Under the pieces are notes generated by a model. It did not search any database. It was not told the DNA's origin and saw only the letters and a list, made by a program, of their open reading frames with translations. A stretch of DNA of 64,000 bases from Flavobacterium pectinovorum (GTDB taxonomy: Bacteria; Bacteroidota; Bacteroidia; Flavobacteriales; Flavobacteriaceae): positions 62,001 to 126,000 of the forward strand of contig NZ_RCZH01000013.1 in NCBI RefSeq assembly GCF_006438875.1, written 5' to 3'. Numbering within the stretch: the first letter of the stretch is position 1; each line of letters opens with the position of its first letter. Below, one piece after another: positions 14,065 through 23,491 of the stretch. A program made the position numbers and the translations under genes.

Positions 14065-14475
14065 ATGAAAAGAGTTATAGTAGACTACGCTAAACTTACC
14101 AATGAAATTTTGAACCTTTTGGTAGAAAAATTTCCTGATGGTTATGATGATTCGGATGTGATCCGTTTTAGAAATGCTAAAAACGAATTGATCGAAGCTG
14201 TTGAAGTTCGTACTGAAGACACTATTTATTTAGTAAAAATTAGTACTAAACTTGCTGACAGAATTGAGAATTACGATGAAGATGACGACATCGATCTTGA
14301 TGTTGATACAATCGAACCGGTAAAAGGTCTTGATCTTGATGATGATAGTGATGATGACGAGGATGATGATGCAATAGATAAACCGGATACTGATGGCGGA
14401 GATGATGATGACGATGAAGACAAAGATCCAGATGATATCGCTGACGAAGAAGATGATGAAGACGATGAAGATTAA
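14065..14475 (+). CDS. Conserved protein with hyperacidic tail, 136 aa
   Basis: The N-terminal 65 residues form a compact alpha/beta domain (MKRVIVDYAKLTNEILNLLV, NAKNELIEAVEVRTEDTIY). The last 70 residues are mostly Asp and Glu, encoded by GAT/GAC/GAA/GAG runs. I recall similar short flavobacterial proteins being labelled 'DNA primase', which the sequence does not support: no TOPRIM or zinc motif is visible. It starts 7 bp after the DHS homologue and ends just before a terminator, so it closes that operon. Function is unknown. Confidence 0.75.
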   Translation: MKRVIVDYAKLTNEILNLLVEKFPDGYDDSDVIRFRNAKNELIEAVEVRTEDTIYLVKISTKLADRIENYDEDDDIDLDVDTIEPVKGLDLDDDSDDDEDDDAIDKPDTDGGDDDDDEDKDPDDIADEEDDEDDED

Positions 14476-14497
14476 TTCATCTCTTTAAAAATAAACT

Positions 14498-14527
14498 AAA
14501 GGAACTCTACTCGGGTTCCTTTTTTTA
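14498..14527 (+). terminator. Terminator after the DHS/acidic-protein operon
   Basis: AAAGGAAC (14498-14505) pairs with GTTCCTTT (14515-14522) and is followed by a T-run to 14527. Confidence 0.8.
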
Positions 14528-14625
14528 TGAAAATAATAATGAATGGCAAGAGGTTTGATTTATAAGAAAATTAGTATATTTAATGCTTCTAGAATACTTA
14601 AAATAATGATAAAAATATCTGCCAA

Positions 14626-16950
14626 ATGACCTCAGAAATATTACACGCCAAACTAAAAGAAAATTTTGGGTTTGAAAAATTCAGACCAAATCAGGAAACG
14701 ATTATAAATACAATTCTTTCCGGTCAGGATACCTTGGCAATTATGCCAACAGGTGGAGGAAAATCGATTTGTTTTCAATTACCTGCATTAGTTTTACCAG
14801 GAATTACTATCGTTATTTCTCCATTAATCGCTTTAATGAAAGACCAGGTCGATAGTTTAAAAACTAACGGAATTCATGCCTGTTATATTAATAGCAGCCA
14901 AAGTAGTGAAGAACAGCAATTTTATATCGATAACTTAAAATCGAACAAATTCAAACTTGTATATATTGCTCCGGAAAGCTTGTCTTATTTAGATGTTGTA
15001 TTTAATGAGTTGACAATCAGTTTAATTGCGATTGACGAGGCACATTGTATTTCGTCTTGGGGACATGACTTTCGTCCCGCATATACCAATTTGGGGTATT
15101 TAAAAAGCCGCTTCCCTTCTACTCCAGTTCTGGCATTGACTGCAACTGCCGATAAAGCGACACGTACAGATATTACAAAACAATTAAAATTAAAGAATCC
15201 AAAGACATTTGTTGCTTCTTTTGATAGGAAAAATTTAAGTTTGGAAGTTCGTCCGGCGCTGGATCGTGTAAAACAAATTATTGATTTTGTCGAAAAGAAA
15301 CCAAATGAATCTGGAATTATCTATTGCTTAAGTCGAAAAACGACTGAAGAACTTGCTGAAAAATTACAAAAAACGGGCATTAAGGCTAAAGCATATCACG
15401 CTGGTTTGGATAATAAACTTCGTGCAAAAACTCAGGATGAATTTATAAATGATGATTGTCAGGTAGTCTGCGCTACAATTGCCTTTGGAATGGGAATTGA
15501 CAAATCGAATGTTCGATGGGTAATTCATTATAATTTGCCTAAAAATATAGAGGGATATTATCAGGAAATTGGTCGTGCCGGTCGTGATGGATTACCTGCA
15601 GAAACCGTTTTATTCGAAAGTTATGCTGATGTGATTCAACTTCAGAAATTTGCCTCTGAAGGATTGAACTCAGATGTTCAGCTGGCAAAGTTAGAAAGAA
15701 TGAAGCAATATGCAGATGCATTAAGCTGTCGAAGAAAAATTTTGCTTTCGTATTTTGGCGAACTGGTTAAGGAGAATTGCGGAAACTGCGATATTTGCAA
15801 AAAACCTCCAACTTTTTTCGATGGTACGATTCTCGCGCAAAAAGCATTGTCGGCAATTACACGATTAGAACAATCTGAACCTTTGGCAGTAATTGTAGAT
15901 TTTTTACGCGGCTCGAGAAACGCGTATATCTACGAAAAAAATTATCAAAGCTTAAAAACGTACGGAATTGGCATTGACACTTCGTGGTACGACTGGAATC
16001 AATATTTGATTCAGTTAATTAATCTTGGATATTTAGAAATTGCCTTTCATCAGCACAATAAAATTTTACTAACTCCTTTTGCGAAAAAAGTTTTGTTTGA
16101 AGGAGAAAAAGTAAAATTGACAACTGTTGTCAAAAAAGTAATTGATAAAACAGAAATTAAAGAAACAAAAACTAAAGCCGCAAAAAGTTCTCTTTTTGAA
16201 ATACTTCGAAAATTGCGTTATGAAATCGCAAAGGACGAAGAAGTTCCGGCATATGTAATCTTTAGTGACGCTGCCTTAAGGCAAATGGAAACATTGCGAC
16301 CTATGAGCGACGAAGAATTTCTTGCCATTGATGGTGTTGGTAAAGCCAAGCTTGAAAAATATGGTCAGGAGTTTATAGATGCAATTGTTTATTATGAAAA
16401 GGTAAAACAAGAAAAGGCCAAATCTAAACCAAAAAAAGAAGGCAACACTTATAAAACAACTTTAGCACTTTTTAAAGACGGTAACAGTATTGAAGAAATT
16501 GCCGGACAGCGAAATCTAGGACAAACAACAATTGTTTCACATTTAGCAAAACTATATGTAGATGGTGAAGATTTAGATTTAAGCCAATTTGTTTCTGATG
16601 CAGAAGTTAAACAATTACACAAAGCACAAGTAGAACTTGAATATCCTACAGCGTTGAAACCTTATTATGATCATTTTGAAGAAAAATTATCTTATGACAA
16701 AATTCGCTTTGGATTAGCTTTTCTTGAAAGGCACAAAAATGACGATGAAAAGCTAAAAATTAAAGCATATTCAGTGGATGAGAAAAGATTAGAAAATCCT
16801 GAAGCCTATAAAAAATGGAGTCCAGAGGAAGATTCAGATCTTGTTCATAATTTTTATCAAGGAAAGAAAGTGAAAGAAATAGCGCTTTTGTTAGGAAGAA
16901 ATGAAGGCGCAATAAACTCCAGATTGAAAAAATTAGAATTGAAAAAATAA
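14626..16950 (+). CDS. recQ: ATP-dependent DNA helicase RecQ
   Basis: The 774-residue protein has all RecQ hallmarks: Walker A MPTGGGKS near residue 41 and the DEAH box (AIDEAHCISSWGHDFRP). The second helicase domain ends in AFGMGIDKSNVRWVIHYNLP...GRAGRDG. A zinc site (CRRKILLSYFGE...CGNCDIC) and winged-helix RQC region follow, then an HRDC domain at about 530-600. A further C-terminal extension includes a helix-turn-helix-like KKWSPEEDSDLV...GRNEGAINSRL. It unwinds forked and recombination intermediates. It is a single gene bounded by terminators at 14498 and 17018. The C-terminal extension is longer than in E. coli RecQ (about 610 residues). Confidence 0.93.
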   Translation: MTSEILHAKLKENFGFEKFRPNQETIINTILSGQDTLAIMPTGGGKSICFQLPALVLPGITIVISPLIALMKDQVDSLKTNGIHACYINSSQSSEEQQFYIDNLKSNKFKLVYIAPESLSYLDVVFNELTISLIAIDEAHCISSWGHDFRPAYTNLGYLKSRFPSTPVLALTATADKATRTDITKQLKLKNPKTFVASFDRKNLSLEVRPALDRVKQIIDFVEKKPNESGIIYCLSRKTTEELAEKLQKTGIKAKAYHAGLDNKLRAKTQDEFINDDCQVVCATIAFGMGIDKSNVRWVIHYNLPKNIEGYYQEIGRAGRDGLPAETVLFESYADVIQLQKFASEGLNSDVQLAKLERMKQYADALSCRRKILLSYFGELVKENCGNCDICKKPPTFFDGTILAQKALSAITRLEQSEPLAVIVDFLRGSRNAYIYEKNYQSLKTYGIGIDTSWYDWNQYLIQLINLGYLEIAFHQHNKILLTPFAKKVLFEGEKVKLTTVVKKVIDKTEIKETKTKAAKSSLFEILRKLRYEIAKDEEVPAYVIFSDAALRQMETLRPMSDEEFLAIDGVGKAKLEKYGQEFIDAIVYYEKVKQEKAKSKPKKEGNTYKTTLALFKDGNSIEEIAGQRNLGQTTIVSHLAKLYVDGEDLDLSQFVSDAEVKQLHKAQVELEYPTALKPYYDHFEEKLSYDKIRFGLAFLERHKNDDEKLKIKAYSVDEKRLENPEAYKKWSPEEDSDLVHNFYQGKKVKEIALLLGRNEGAINSRLKKLELKK

Positions 16951-17017
16951 TTTTCTCGGTTTTTTTTTTTTTTTTTCATTTTCGGCTTAGGAGAAATTAT
17001 AAATCATCAGTAAAATA

Positions 17018-17052
17018 AAAATCCTGTGAAATTTACTTCACAGGATTTTTTT
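17018..17052. terminator. Bidirectional terminator between recQ and the DinB-fold gene
   Basis: A 13-bp stem (AAAATCCTGTGAA, 17018-17030; TTCACAGGATTTT, 17037-17049) with a 6-nt loop has an A-run on one side and a T-run on the other, serving two convergent genes. Confidence 0.85.
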
Positions 17053-17067
17053 ATATTGATTAGAAAG

Positions 17068-17583
17068 TTATAAATACCTCTCTTCAAAAACTTTTTGATG
17101 ATGCTTTTGATGTCCGATAATTACAAATCCCAAAGCACGAACAGAAATTTGATTGTTAGACGCAGTACCAATTCTTTTTAATTGCTCTTCAGATAAACTT
17201 TTAAAAAACAATAAATTAGAATGTCTTAAAGCCGAAAGTTCAGTCAACAAACTTTGAATGCTTCTGCTTCCTGAATCTGTACTATTTGCATAATCGTCTT
17301 CTTCAAAACTTGGCAAAGGTGTTTTGTCATTTCTGGAAAATCGCAAAGCGCGGTAAGCAAAAATACGCTCGCAATCCATGATATGCTGAGTAATGTCCTT
17401 AATAGTCCATTTTCCTTCTGCGTAACGATAATCAAATTTATCCAATGGAATATTTTGAACAAATTTTATAAAATCATGCAAAGAGATTTCTAGTTCTTCA
17501 AATAAATTTACATTTCCGGCTTCTTTAATATAATTAGTAAATCCGCCTGAATATTCATTTTCTGTTAATTGATCTGCATTCAT
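17068..17583 (-). CDS. DinB/YfiT-family putative metal-dependent protein
   Basis: The 171-residue protein fits the DinB four-helix fold (DinB_2). W59 and H67 lie in GKWTIKDITQHIMDCERIF, and a C-terminal GHQKHH supplies H158 and H161/H162, completing the usual metal-binding His triad. Characterised members are thiol-S-transferases (bacillithiol or mycothiol) or metal hydrolases. This genome segment also has a YpdA-like reductase, so a bacillithiol link is possible but unproven. It is cytoplasmic, 31 bp downstream of ppc on the same strand. Confidence 0.8.
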   Translation of the reverse strand: MNADQLTENEYSGGFTNYIKEAGNVNLFEELEISLHDFIKFVQNIPLDKFDYRYAEGKWTIKDITQHIMDCERIFAYRALRFSRNDKTPLPSFEEDDYANSTDSGSRSIQSLLTELSALRHSNLLFFKSLSEEQLKRIGTASNNQISVRALGFVIIGHQKHHQKVFEERYL

Positions 17584-17614
17584 TTTTTATAACTTTTTTT
17601 ATATTATAATTTTA

Positions 17615-20200
17615 TTATGCTGAATTTCTACTCGCATTCGTATTTCCGAAAAGTGATCTTGTAACGATCTTTTCATATACTTTGATCAGGTCCTCGTTCG
17701 TACTGTTTTCTTTATTTAATTCATTAATTCTTAATAAAGCATATTGTTGTATTGTCAAGAGTGGCAGCACAATACGTTCTCTTACTTGGATAGATGCTAT
17801 ACCATCAGGATAATTCTCCATTAACGTTTTATGATCGGCAATTTTAAGCAATAGACGTTTTGTTTCTAAGAATTCATCGTAGATAATTTGCCAAAATTCT
17901 CCAAACTCAGGATCTTTTCTCATGTATGCTGTAAGTGGGAAAAATGATTTTGCCAAAGACATCATACTGTTTTCAAGCAAGGTTTTAAAGAATAAAGAAT
18001 TGTGATACAAATCATAAACTTTATCCCATTGACCACTTTCTTCGAAATATTTTAAGGCAGATCCAACTCCAAAGAAACCGGGTACATTTTGTTTCAACTG
18101 ACTCCATGAACCTACAAATGGAATTGCTCTTAAATCTGCAAAATCCAATTGTTCTGATTTACTTCTTTTTGATGGACGGCTTCCAATATTAGTTTTCGAA
18201 TAATATTTCAACGTACTCATTTTTTCTAAGTACGGAATGAATTTCGGGTGATTTTTGAAACTCAAATATTTGTCATATCCTAAACCGGCTAATTGTGTTA
18301 AAATTGCAGTTTCTTCAGTAGATAATTCATTTTTCTCTTTACTAAAAACTTGGTTTGTTACACCCGCACTTAGTAAATTTTCTATATTATAACGACAAGA
18401 ATCCAAAGTACCGAAATTAGAGCTAATAGTTTGTCCTTGTACAGTAATCTGAATTTCGTTATTTTCTATTTTTGGTCCTAGAGACGCATAAAACTTATGT
18501 GTTTTTCCTCCTCCACGTGCTGGAGGTCCACCACGACCATCAAAGAAAATTGCTTTTATGCCATATTTTCTGGAAATTTCAGTCAAAGCTATTTTTGCCT
18601 GATAAATACTCCAGTTTGCCATCAAATAACCACCATCTTTAGTTCCGTCAGAGAAACCAAGCATAATTGTTTGTTTATTTCCTCTTGCTTCAAGATGTTT
18701 AGAATATTCAGGATTTGTATACAATTGCTCCATGATTTCATGTGCTTTTTGTAAATCATCAACGGATTCAAAAAGCGGAATAATATCTACAGTAGGATTT
18801 TCCCAATTATTCAAACGAATCATCGCAAATGTTTCCATCACGTTCAATGCACTTTCATTATTACTAATAATGTAGCGATTTGCTCCAGACTCACCGTTTG
18901 CTTTCTGAATCGTTTTTATTGCTTGTACAGATTCCAATGTTGATTTTGTAATTTCATCATTAAAGTCATCTGGATTTAATTCTCCTTTTACTTTTGATAA
19001 AACTTCAATTTTTTCTGATTCAGACAATTCAAAATAATTCTCAGGGAATATTTCCGAACCTGAATTTAGATAATAATTCACTACATCTTTAAATACAGCA
19101 TCATGAATTTTACTATTTTGACGAATATCCAAAGTAGCAAAATGGAATCCGAATAGATTAATTTTTACTAAGAAAGCTTCTAATTCATCTAAGTATAATG
19201 ACTGATGTTTCTCAATAATAATATTTCTGATTTTATTTAATTGCGATAACAATTCTTCTAAAGTGATATAAATTTCACCTTTAGAATAAAACACAGAACG
19301 ATAAAGTTTATGTTCAAGTTCTGATACTAAAGTATCTACTCCTGAGAAAGTTAACTTACGTTTTAAACTTCTCATTTCGATGTAATAACACTTTAAAATA
19401 GAAGTACGCAAACGGTCTGCAACTTTTAAAGTAATCTCAGTTGTAACAAATGGATTTCCGTCGCGATCTCCTCCAGGCCAGAATCCAAGTTTGATTAATT
19501 GATTCTGGATAGCCTTTCCTTCATGGATATTTTTCTGCAAATAATGAACTATTTCTCCGGAAGTTGCATAAAACACATTTTCTAAATACCAAATCAAAGA
19601 AACCGCTTCATCATAAGGATTTGGTTTTTCGTTTTGAATAAAAGGCGTTTTACCTAATTGCGCTAATAATTGTTTTATTTTTAATAAATCATTCGAACGA
19701 ATACCATCAGTCAAATCATTAATAATCCCTAAAACCGGACCAGGGTAAAATTGTGTTGGATGTGCTGTTAAAACAGTTCTAACGTTAAAATTTTCAAGAA
19801 ATTCGAGTAATTCCTCATCTTTCTCCTTAGCATCTGATTTTTCTTTAATATCGCGCAAAGATCCACGGCCTTCCATATTATTAACAACTGGAAAAGCAGC
19901 ATCTTCAATAGCATCAAAAAGTACAATTTGACGTTCTATGTACTGAATAAATCGAAACATTAAGTCGATTTTTTCAGTCTCAGAGGCATTATTTAAGTAT
20001 TTATTAGAAAAGAAATCGAAGATCTCTTTTGGTGTTTCTTGTTTTTTAAACCCCGTTTCGCAAGTTTCTGTAAATAAAGGAAGTAAAACTCCGGTATTAT
20101 CAATAGAATCAAATGGTAATGTTATAAAAACACTATTATAAATGTGATATTTAGAGAGAACATCTTGATTAAAACGCTCAATTTTGGGTAACGTGTACAT
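17615..20200 (-). CDS. ppc: Phosphoenolpyruvate carboxylase
   Basis: The 861-residue enzyme carboxylates PEP to oxaloacetate, replenishing the TCA cycle. Visible are the catalytic-His motif VLTAHPTQ (H147), GGDRDGNPFVT, and the Gly/Arg loop FFDGRGGPPARGGG. The usual FHGRGG has Asp in place of His here, which I believe is normal for Bacteroidota but could not check. The enzyme ends in SLFGNTNASRNSA, where the conserved C-terminal Asn motif is followed by an extension. The length agrees with the family (about 880). The DinB-fold gene follows on the same strand. Confidence 0.93.
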   Translation of the reverse strand: MYTLPKIERFNQDVLSKYHIYNSVFITLPFDSIDNTGVLLPLFTETCETGFKKQETPKEIFDFFSNKYLNNASETEKIDLMFRFIQYIERQIVLFDAIEDAAFPVVNNMEGRGSLRDIKEKSDAKEKDEELLEFLENFNVRTVLTAHPTQFYPGPVLGIINDLTDGIRSNDLLKIKQLLAQLGKTPFIQNEKPNPYDEAVSLIWYLENVFYATSGEIVHYLQKNIHEGKAIQNQLIKLGFWPGGDRDGNPFVTTEITLKVADRLRTSILKCYYIEMRSLKRKLTFSGVDTLVSELEHKLYRSVFYSKGEIYITLEELLSQLNKIRNIIIEKHQSLYLDELEAFLVKINLFGFHFATLDIRQNSKIHDAVFKDVVNYYLNSGSEIFPENYFELSESEKIEVLSKVKGELNPDDFNDEITKSTLESVQAIKTIQKANGESGANRYIISNNESALNVMETFAMIRLNNWENPTVDIIPLFESVDDLQKAHEIMEQLYTNPEYSKHLEARGNKQTIMLGFSDGTKDGGYLMANWSIYQAKIALTEISRKYGIKAIFFDGRGGPPARGGGKTHKFYASLGPKIENNEIQITVQGQTISSNFGTLDSCRYNIENLLSAGVTNQVFSKEKNELSTEETAILTQLAGLGYDKYLSFKNHPKFIPYLEKMSTLKYYSKTNIGSRPSKRSKSEQLDFADLRAIPFVGSWSQLKQNVPGFFGVGSALKYFEESGQWDKVYDLYHNSLFFKTLLENSMMSLAKSFFPLTAYMRKDPEFGEFWQIIYDEFLETKRLLLKIADHKTLMENYPDGIASIQVRERIVLPLLTIQQYALLRINELNKENSTNEDLIKVYEKIVTRSLFGNTNASRNSA

Positions 20201-20233
20201 AATTGCGTTGTAGTTGGTTGGTTAATTAGTCAT

Positions 20234-20261
20234 AAAAAAACCCCAAGAATAAACTTGAGGT
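20234..20261 (-). terminator. Terminator after the Lrp-family gene
   Basis: On the minus strand ACCTCAAG and CTTGGGGT (with one G-T pair) form an 8-bp stem with a 6-nt loop followed by TTTTTTT, placed 30 bp after the regulator's stop. Confidence 0.65.
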
Positions 20262-20290
20262 TATATTTAAATATAGCATTCAAGAAAATA

Positions 20291-20770
20291 TTACATATTT
20301 TTAAAAATAGTATGCATCAAACGCTTCTTATCGTTTATACTTTCTTCTAATGAAATCATTGTTTCTGTTCTGTAAACACCTTCAATATCGTCAATCATAA
20401 AGATAACTTCTTTTGCGTGCTTAGTATCTTTTGCTCTAATTTTGCAAAAAATATTGAATTTACCAGTAGTTACAGAAGCAACTGTAACGAAAGGAATTTG
20501 ATTGATGCGCTCTAGTACAAATTTAGTTTGAGACGTATTATTAAGGAATACACCAACATAAGCAATAAATGAGTACCCTAATTTATCGTAATCCAAGGCC
20601 AATGAAGAGCCCATTATTATTCCGGCGTCTTCCATTTTTTTTACTCTAACATGTACTGTTCCAGCAGAAATCAATAGTTTTTTTGCAATGTCAGTAAACG
20701 GAACTCTCGTATTGTCTATTAACATATCTAAAATCTGGTGATCTACTTCATCTAAACGAAATTTACTCAT
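20291..20770 (-). CDS. Lrp/AsnC-family transcriptional regulator
   Basis: The 159-residue protein has an N-terminal winged helix-turn-helix (LDEVDHQILDMLIDNTRVPF, AGTVHVRVKKMEDAGII) and a C-terminal RAM ligand-binding domain (about 65-145, including VTTGKFNIFCKIRAKD). Such proteins form octamers and respond to amino acids. Its targets cannot be read from the window. It lies between ppc and the M14 peptidase on the same strand, with its own terminator downstream. Confidence 0.88.
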   Translation of the reverse strand: MSKFRLDEVDHQILDMLIDNTRVPFTDIAKKLLISAGTVHVRVKKMEDAGIIMGSSLALDYDKLGYSFIAYVGVFLNNTSQTKFVLERINQIPFVTVASVTTGKFNIFCKIRAKDTKHAKEVIFMIDDIEGVYRTETMISLEESINDKKRLMHTIFKNM

Positions 20771-20847
20771 AATTCTTTAATTAATATTACTAATTGCTAT
20801 TACAAAGTATAAAAATATATATAAAAAACAACAAATTCACATAAAAA

Positions 20848-22002
20848 TTAACTTTTTATCAATCCGTTAACAAATTTAACATTTTTATCTAAACAAAAAT
20901 CTGCTTTTTGATTCATTTTCGGAAAATTTGTAAAGTCATCAGAATAAAGTGCTCCTTTTGCATCGTATTCATAATGTCCAAAATAATTTTCCAACTCGCC
21001 TACTTCAACTATGTAAGCGTTGAAATGAATCTTATTTTCAATCAATTCTTCTTTGTATTGTGCGACAAAATTCGTAATAATTTCGATACCATCATAATTT
21101 ATTTTGATATTTTTATACATAAAATCATAAAAAACGACTTTATTTTGTGAAATATTCAAATAATCATGAATTCTATTATCAACTAAATCGTTTTCGCCGA
21201 TCAGTTTAAAACTTGTGATTAGTGAGAAAAATAGGAGTTTTCGGGTGATTTCCCTATCATAATCATTCGGGAAATGACCACCTTCAAACAAGATTGTTGG
21301 TACTCCCAGAAATTGAAAAGTATCTCCTATGCAATTGATATTGAACGAATCATCAAAGCGGCCAACTTGTCCCGGAATGTATTTTTGCAAAACATCATTG
21401 ATTCCTGCGATCACATTTATAGCTTTTAATCGGTTTTCATTAATGTCTCTTTCTTCATTATAAGAAGGTGCTAAAAACGAAACCGTTGCTGGTTTTCCAG
21501 TTTCTCCAGCTCCAAAAATAGTTCGCTGATCGTGAAGGTTAAAACAGTAATGAGGCTTAAAGTTTTCGAAAACTTCTCTTAAAACCTTACTTTCGGGCTG
21601 TGTTAAGTTTTGAGAATCTCGATTTAGATCAATTTTGTTAGCGTTTTCACGTGTATATAGTCTGGCTCCATCAGGATTTAATATCGGAATACTGTAAAAA
21701 GTAAAGGTTTTAAGCAGTTTTTCTGCAAATTCAGATCCGCTGTTTAGTACATTAATGAAATCAAACAACGCTTTTGTAGTTGTGCTTTCGTTTCCGTGCA
21801 TTTGTGACCAAAGGTAAATACGTGTTTCTCCGGTACCAATTTCATAACTATATATAGGTTCTCCTAAAACAGATGTACCAATAATTTTGACTTGATTATT
21901 CGTATTTAATTTATCTAATAAAGGTTGAATATGGTCTAAAGTCAGGTAACGACCTTCTATGGAATGTTCTTTGTATTGGCTAAATAATTCTTCTAAATTC
22001 AT
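20848..22002 (-). CDS. M14-family zinc carboxypeptidase
   Basis: The 384-residue protein has the M14 zinc ligands in SQMHGNESTTTK (H69, E72) and NLHDQR (H157), with R128 in DLNRDS for carboxylate binding. It has no signal peptide, so it probably acts in the cytoplasm, perhaps on peptidoglycan-derived or other peptides. The -7 box TACTTTTG (minus, 22028-22021) lies next to a TTTACAnnTGTAAA palindrome at 22041-22054. The divergent XRE regulator may therefore control it. Confidence 0.85.
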   Translation of the reverse strand: MNLEELFSQYKEHSIEGRYLTLDHIQPLLDKLNTNNQVKIIGTSVLGEPIYSYEIGTGETRIYLWSQMHGNESTTTKALFDFINVLNSGSEFAEKLLKTFTFYSIPILNPDGARLYTRENANKIDLNRDSQNLTQPESKVLREVFENFKPHYCFNLHDQRTIFGAGETGKPATVSFLAPSYNEERDINENRLKAINVIAGINDVLQKYIPGQVGRFDDSFNINCIGDTFQFLGVPTILFEGGHFPNDYDREITRKLLFFSLITSFKLIGENDLVDNRIHDYLNISQNKVVFYDFMYKNIKINYDGIEIITNFVAQYKEELIENKIHFNAYIVEVGELENYFGHYEYDAKGALYSDDFTNFPKMNQKADFCLDKNVKFVNGLIKS

Positions 22003-22040
22003 TGTCTTTTGATTAGTTTACAAAAGTAAACATCTTTATT

Positions 22041-22322
22041 TTTACAATTGTAAACAATTGAAAATTGCTAGAATTTAGAAATGTAAACAATAATTTGGCA
22101 CTATAAGGAGTGCTTGATTCTATTGTAGTTAACAAATGTTATTACTTTAAATAGTAAATTTCAAACTTCTGTATTTCAATCATTTAAATTCCGTTACTTA
22201 AAGCTATTATTCTTTATTAATTCTCTAATAAACCAAATTTACATCTGTAAAATAGGTTATACAATCCTTTTTAATTACATTTGTAAACATAGGAATCAAT
22301 TAAAATAATTTACAATGGTAAA
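22041..22322. promoter_or_regulatory. Operators TTTACAnnTGTAAA in the M14/XRE divergent region
   Basis: Four copies are seen: 22041-22054 (perfect), 22238-22251 (perfect), 22274-22287 (one mismatch) and 22309-22322 (one mismatch, spanning the XRE start codon). A half-site GTAAACA lies at 22083-22089. The third copy contains the -7 box TACATTTG (22276-22283) of the XRE gene, and the first lies in the upstream part of the M14 promoter. The last three are spaced 36 and 35 bp apart. This is the arrangement of an autorepressor acting on both divergent genes. Confidence 0.75.
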
Positions 22323-22791
22323 CATCGATGATTTTGTAAAAAGACTGGAAATTATACTGGATTATTATGGTTTGAATGCCTCTTCTTTTGCAGATAGAAT
22401 TGGTGTACAACGCTCAAGTATGTCTCACCTCCTTTCGGGAAGAAACAAGCCAAGCTTAGATTTTGTGCTAAAAATTCTGGACGTTTTTCCTGATGTAGAT
22501 CTCTATTGGATTCTAAACGGTAAAGGAAGTTTTCCTAAAATTGAAGAAGAAAATAGTAATGTGAAGAATTATGAATCATTAGAAATTGAAAAACAGAATG
22601 CTCCTACTTCGCTAAATGAAAATTTTGCAGCTGGAGATTTGTTTTCTGAAATTAATAAGAAGGAAGAAGAAAAATCACAAACAAGATATTCACCAGAAAT
22701 AAAAAATCAAAATTTGAGATCAGAAGAAGGTGAAATTGAGAAAATAGTTATCTTTTATAAAAATGGGACATTTAAGGCATATGTCCCATGA
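22315..22791 (+). CDS. XRE-family helix-turn-helix regulator
   Basis: Residues 1-65 form a Cro/C1-type helix-turn-helix (ASSFADRIGVQRSSMSHLLS, NKPSLDFVLKILDVFPDVD) followed by YWILNGKGSF. This N-terminal module is common in flavobacterial regulators. The rest is a charged linker ending in a short beta-type segment (KIVIFYKNGTFKAYVP) that may be a dimerisation element. The start codon lies inside a palindromic operator, arguing for autoregulation. It is a host regulator, not close to the prophage. Confidence 0.85.
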   Translation: MVNIDDFVKRLEIILDYYGLNASSFADRIGVQRSSMSHLLSGRNKPSLDFVLKILDVFPDVDLYWILNGKGSFPKIEEENSNVKNYESLEIEKQNAPTSLNENFAAGDLFSEINKKEEEKSQTRYSPEIKNQNLRSEEGEIEKIVIFYKNGTFKAYVP

Positions 22792-22874
22792 TCTATAAAA
22801 ATTGATTATTTGAGAATTTTAAAAATTATTTTTCATTTAAAAGATTCTCACGTAATTGAAAAATTATCGAAAAT

Positions 22875-23426
22875 TTACAATTGAAACCCATTTTGAGGAA
22901 TTTTACCTATCACTTCTTCATAATGTTTTTTCAGAACTTGTAAATCGGCTTCATAATCACCCGTTGGGAAAAATGGTTTTCCAAAATTAACTTCCTTTTT
23001 ACCCCAATCAAATGCAACCGGAACAATTGGTACGTTTGCTTTAAGCGCTATATAATAAAATCCTGTTTTTATTTCTTTCACTTCTTTACGGGTTCCTTCG
23101 GTTGCGACTGCCAGTCTAAAAACTTCTTTTCGATCAAAAATCGCAGCAATCGAGTCGACTTTATTCAATCCGCCTGAGCGATCTAAAGGTTCACCTCCTA
23201 CGCTTCGAAAATAATATCCAAAAGGGAACTTGAACAATTCCTTTTTTCCAACCCAGTTCATTTCCAATCCGGAGATTCCGCGGGTAAAAATTCCTAAATA
23301 AAAATCATGATTACTGGTATGCGGCATCACCATTAGTACACATTTTTTCACTTCAGCATTTTCAATTCCAACTATCTTCCAGCCCATTAGCTTAAAAAAG
23401 ATGAATTTGTACAATTGTTTTTTCAT
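22875..23426 (-). CDS. PlsC-like acyltransferase
   Basis: The 183-residue protein carries the HX4D acyltransferase motif (PHTSNHDFYLG) and the EGTR substrate motif (ATEGTRKEVKEIKTGFYYIA), with VPIVPVAFDWG downstream. It likely transfers an acyl chain to a glycerol-3-phosphate-type or other lipid acceptor at the inner membrane. It is shorter than E. coli PlsC (about 245 residues) and belongs to a small family widespread in Bacteroidota whose substrate is uncertain. It is divergent from the following methyltransferase-like gene. Confidence 0.82.
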   Translation of the reverse strand: MKKQLYKFIFFKLMGWKIVGIENAEVKKCVLMVMPHTSNHDFYLGIFTRGISGLEMNWVGKKELFKFPFGYYFRSVGGEPLDRSGGLNKVDSIAAIFDRKEVFRLAVATEGTRKEVKEIKTGFYYIALKANVPIVPVAFDWGKKEVNFGKPFFPTGDYEADLQVLKKHYEEVIGKIPQNGFQL

Positions 23427-23491
23427 TAAAATTTATTTTTTCATGCAAAATAAAAGATTTAAAGTGGTAATTTTGAGTAAAAGCCTATAAA

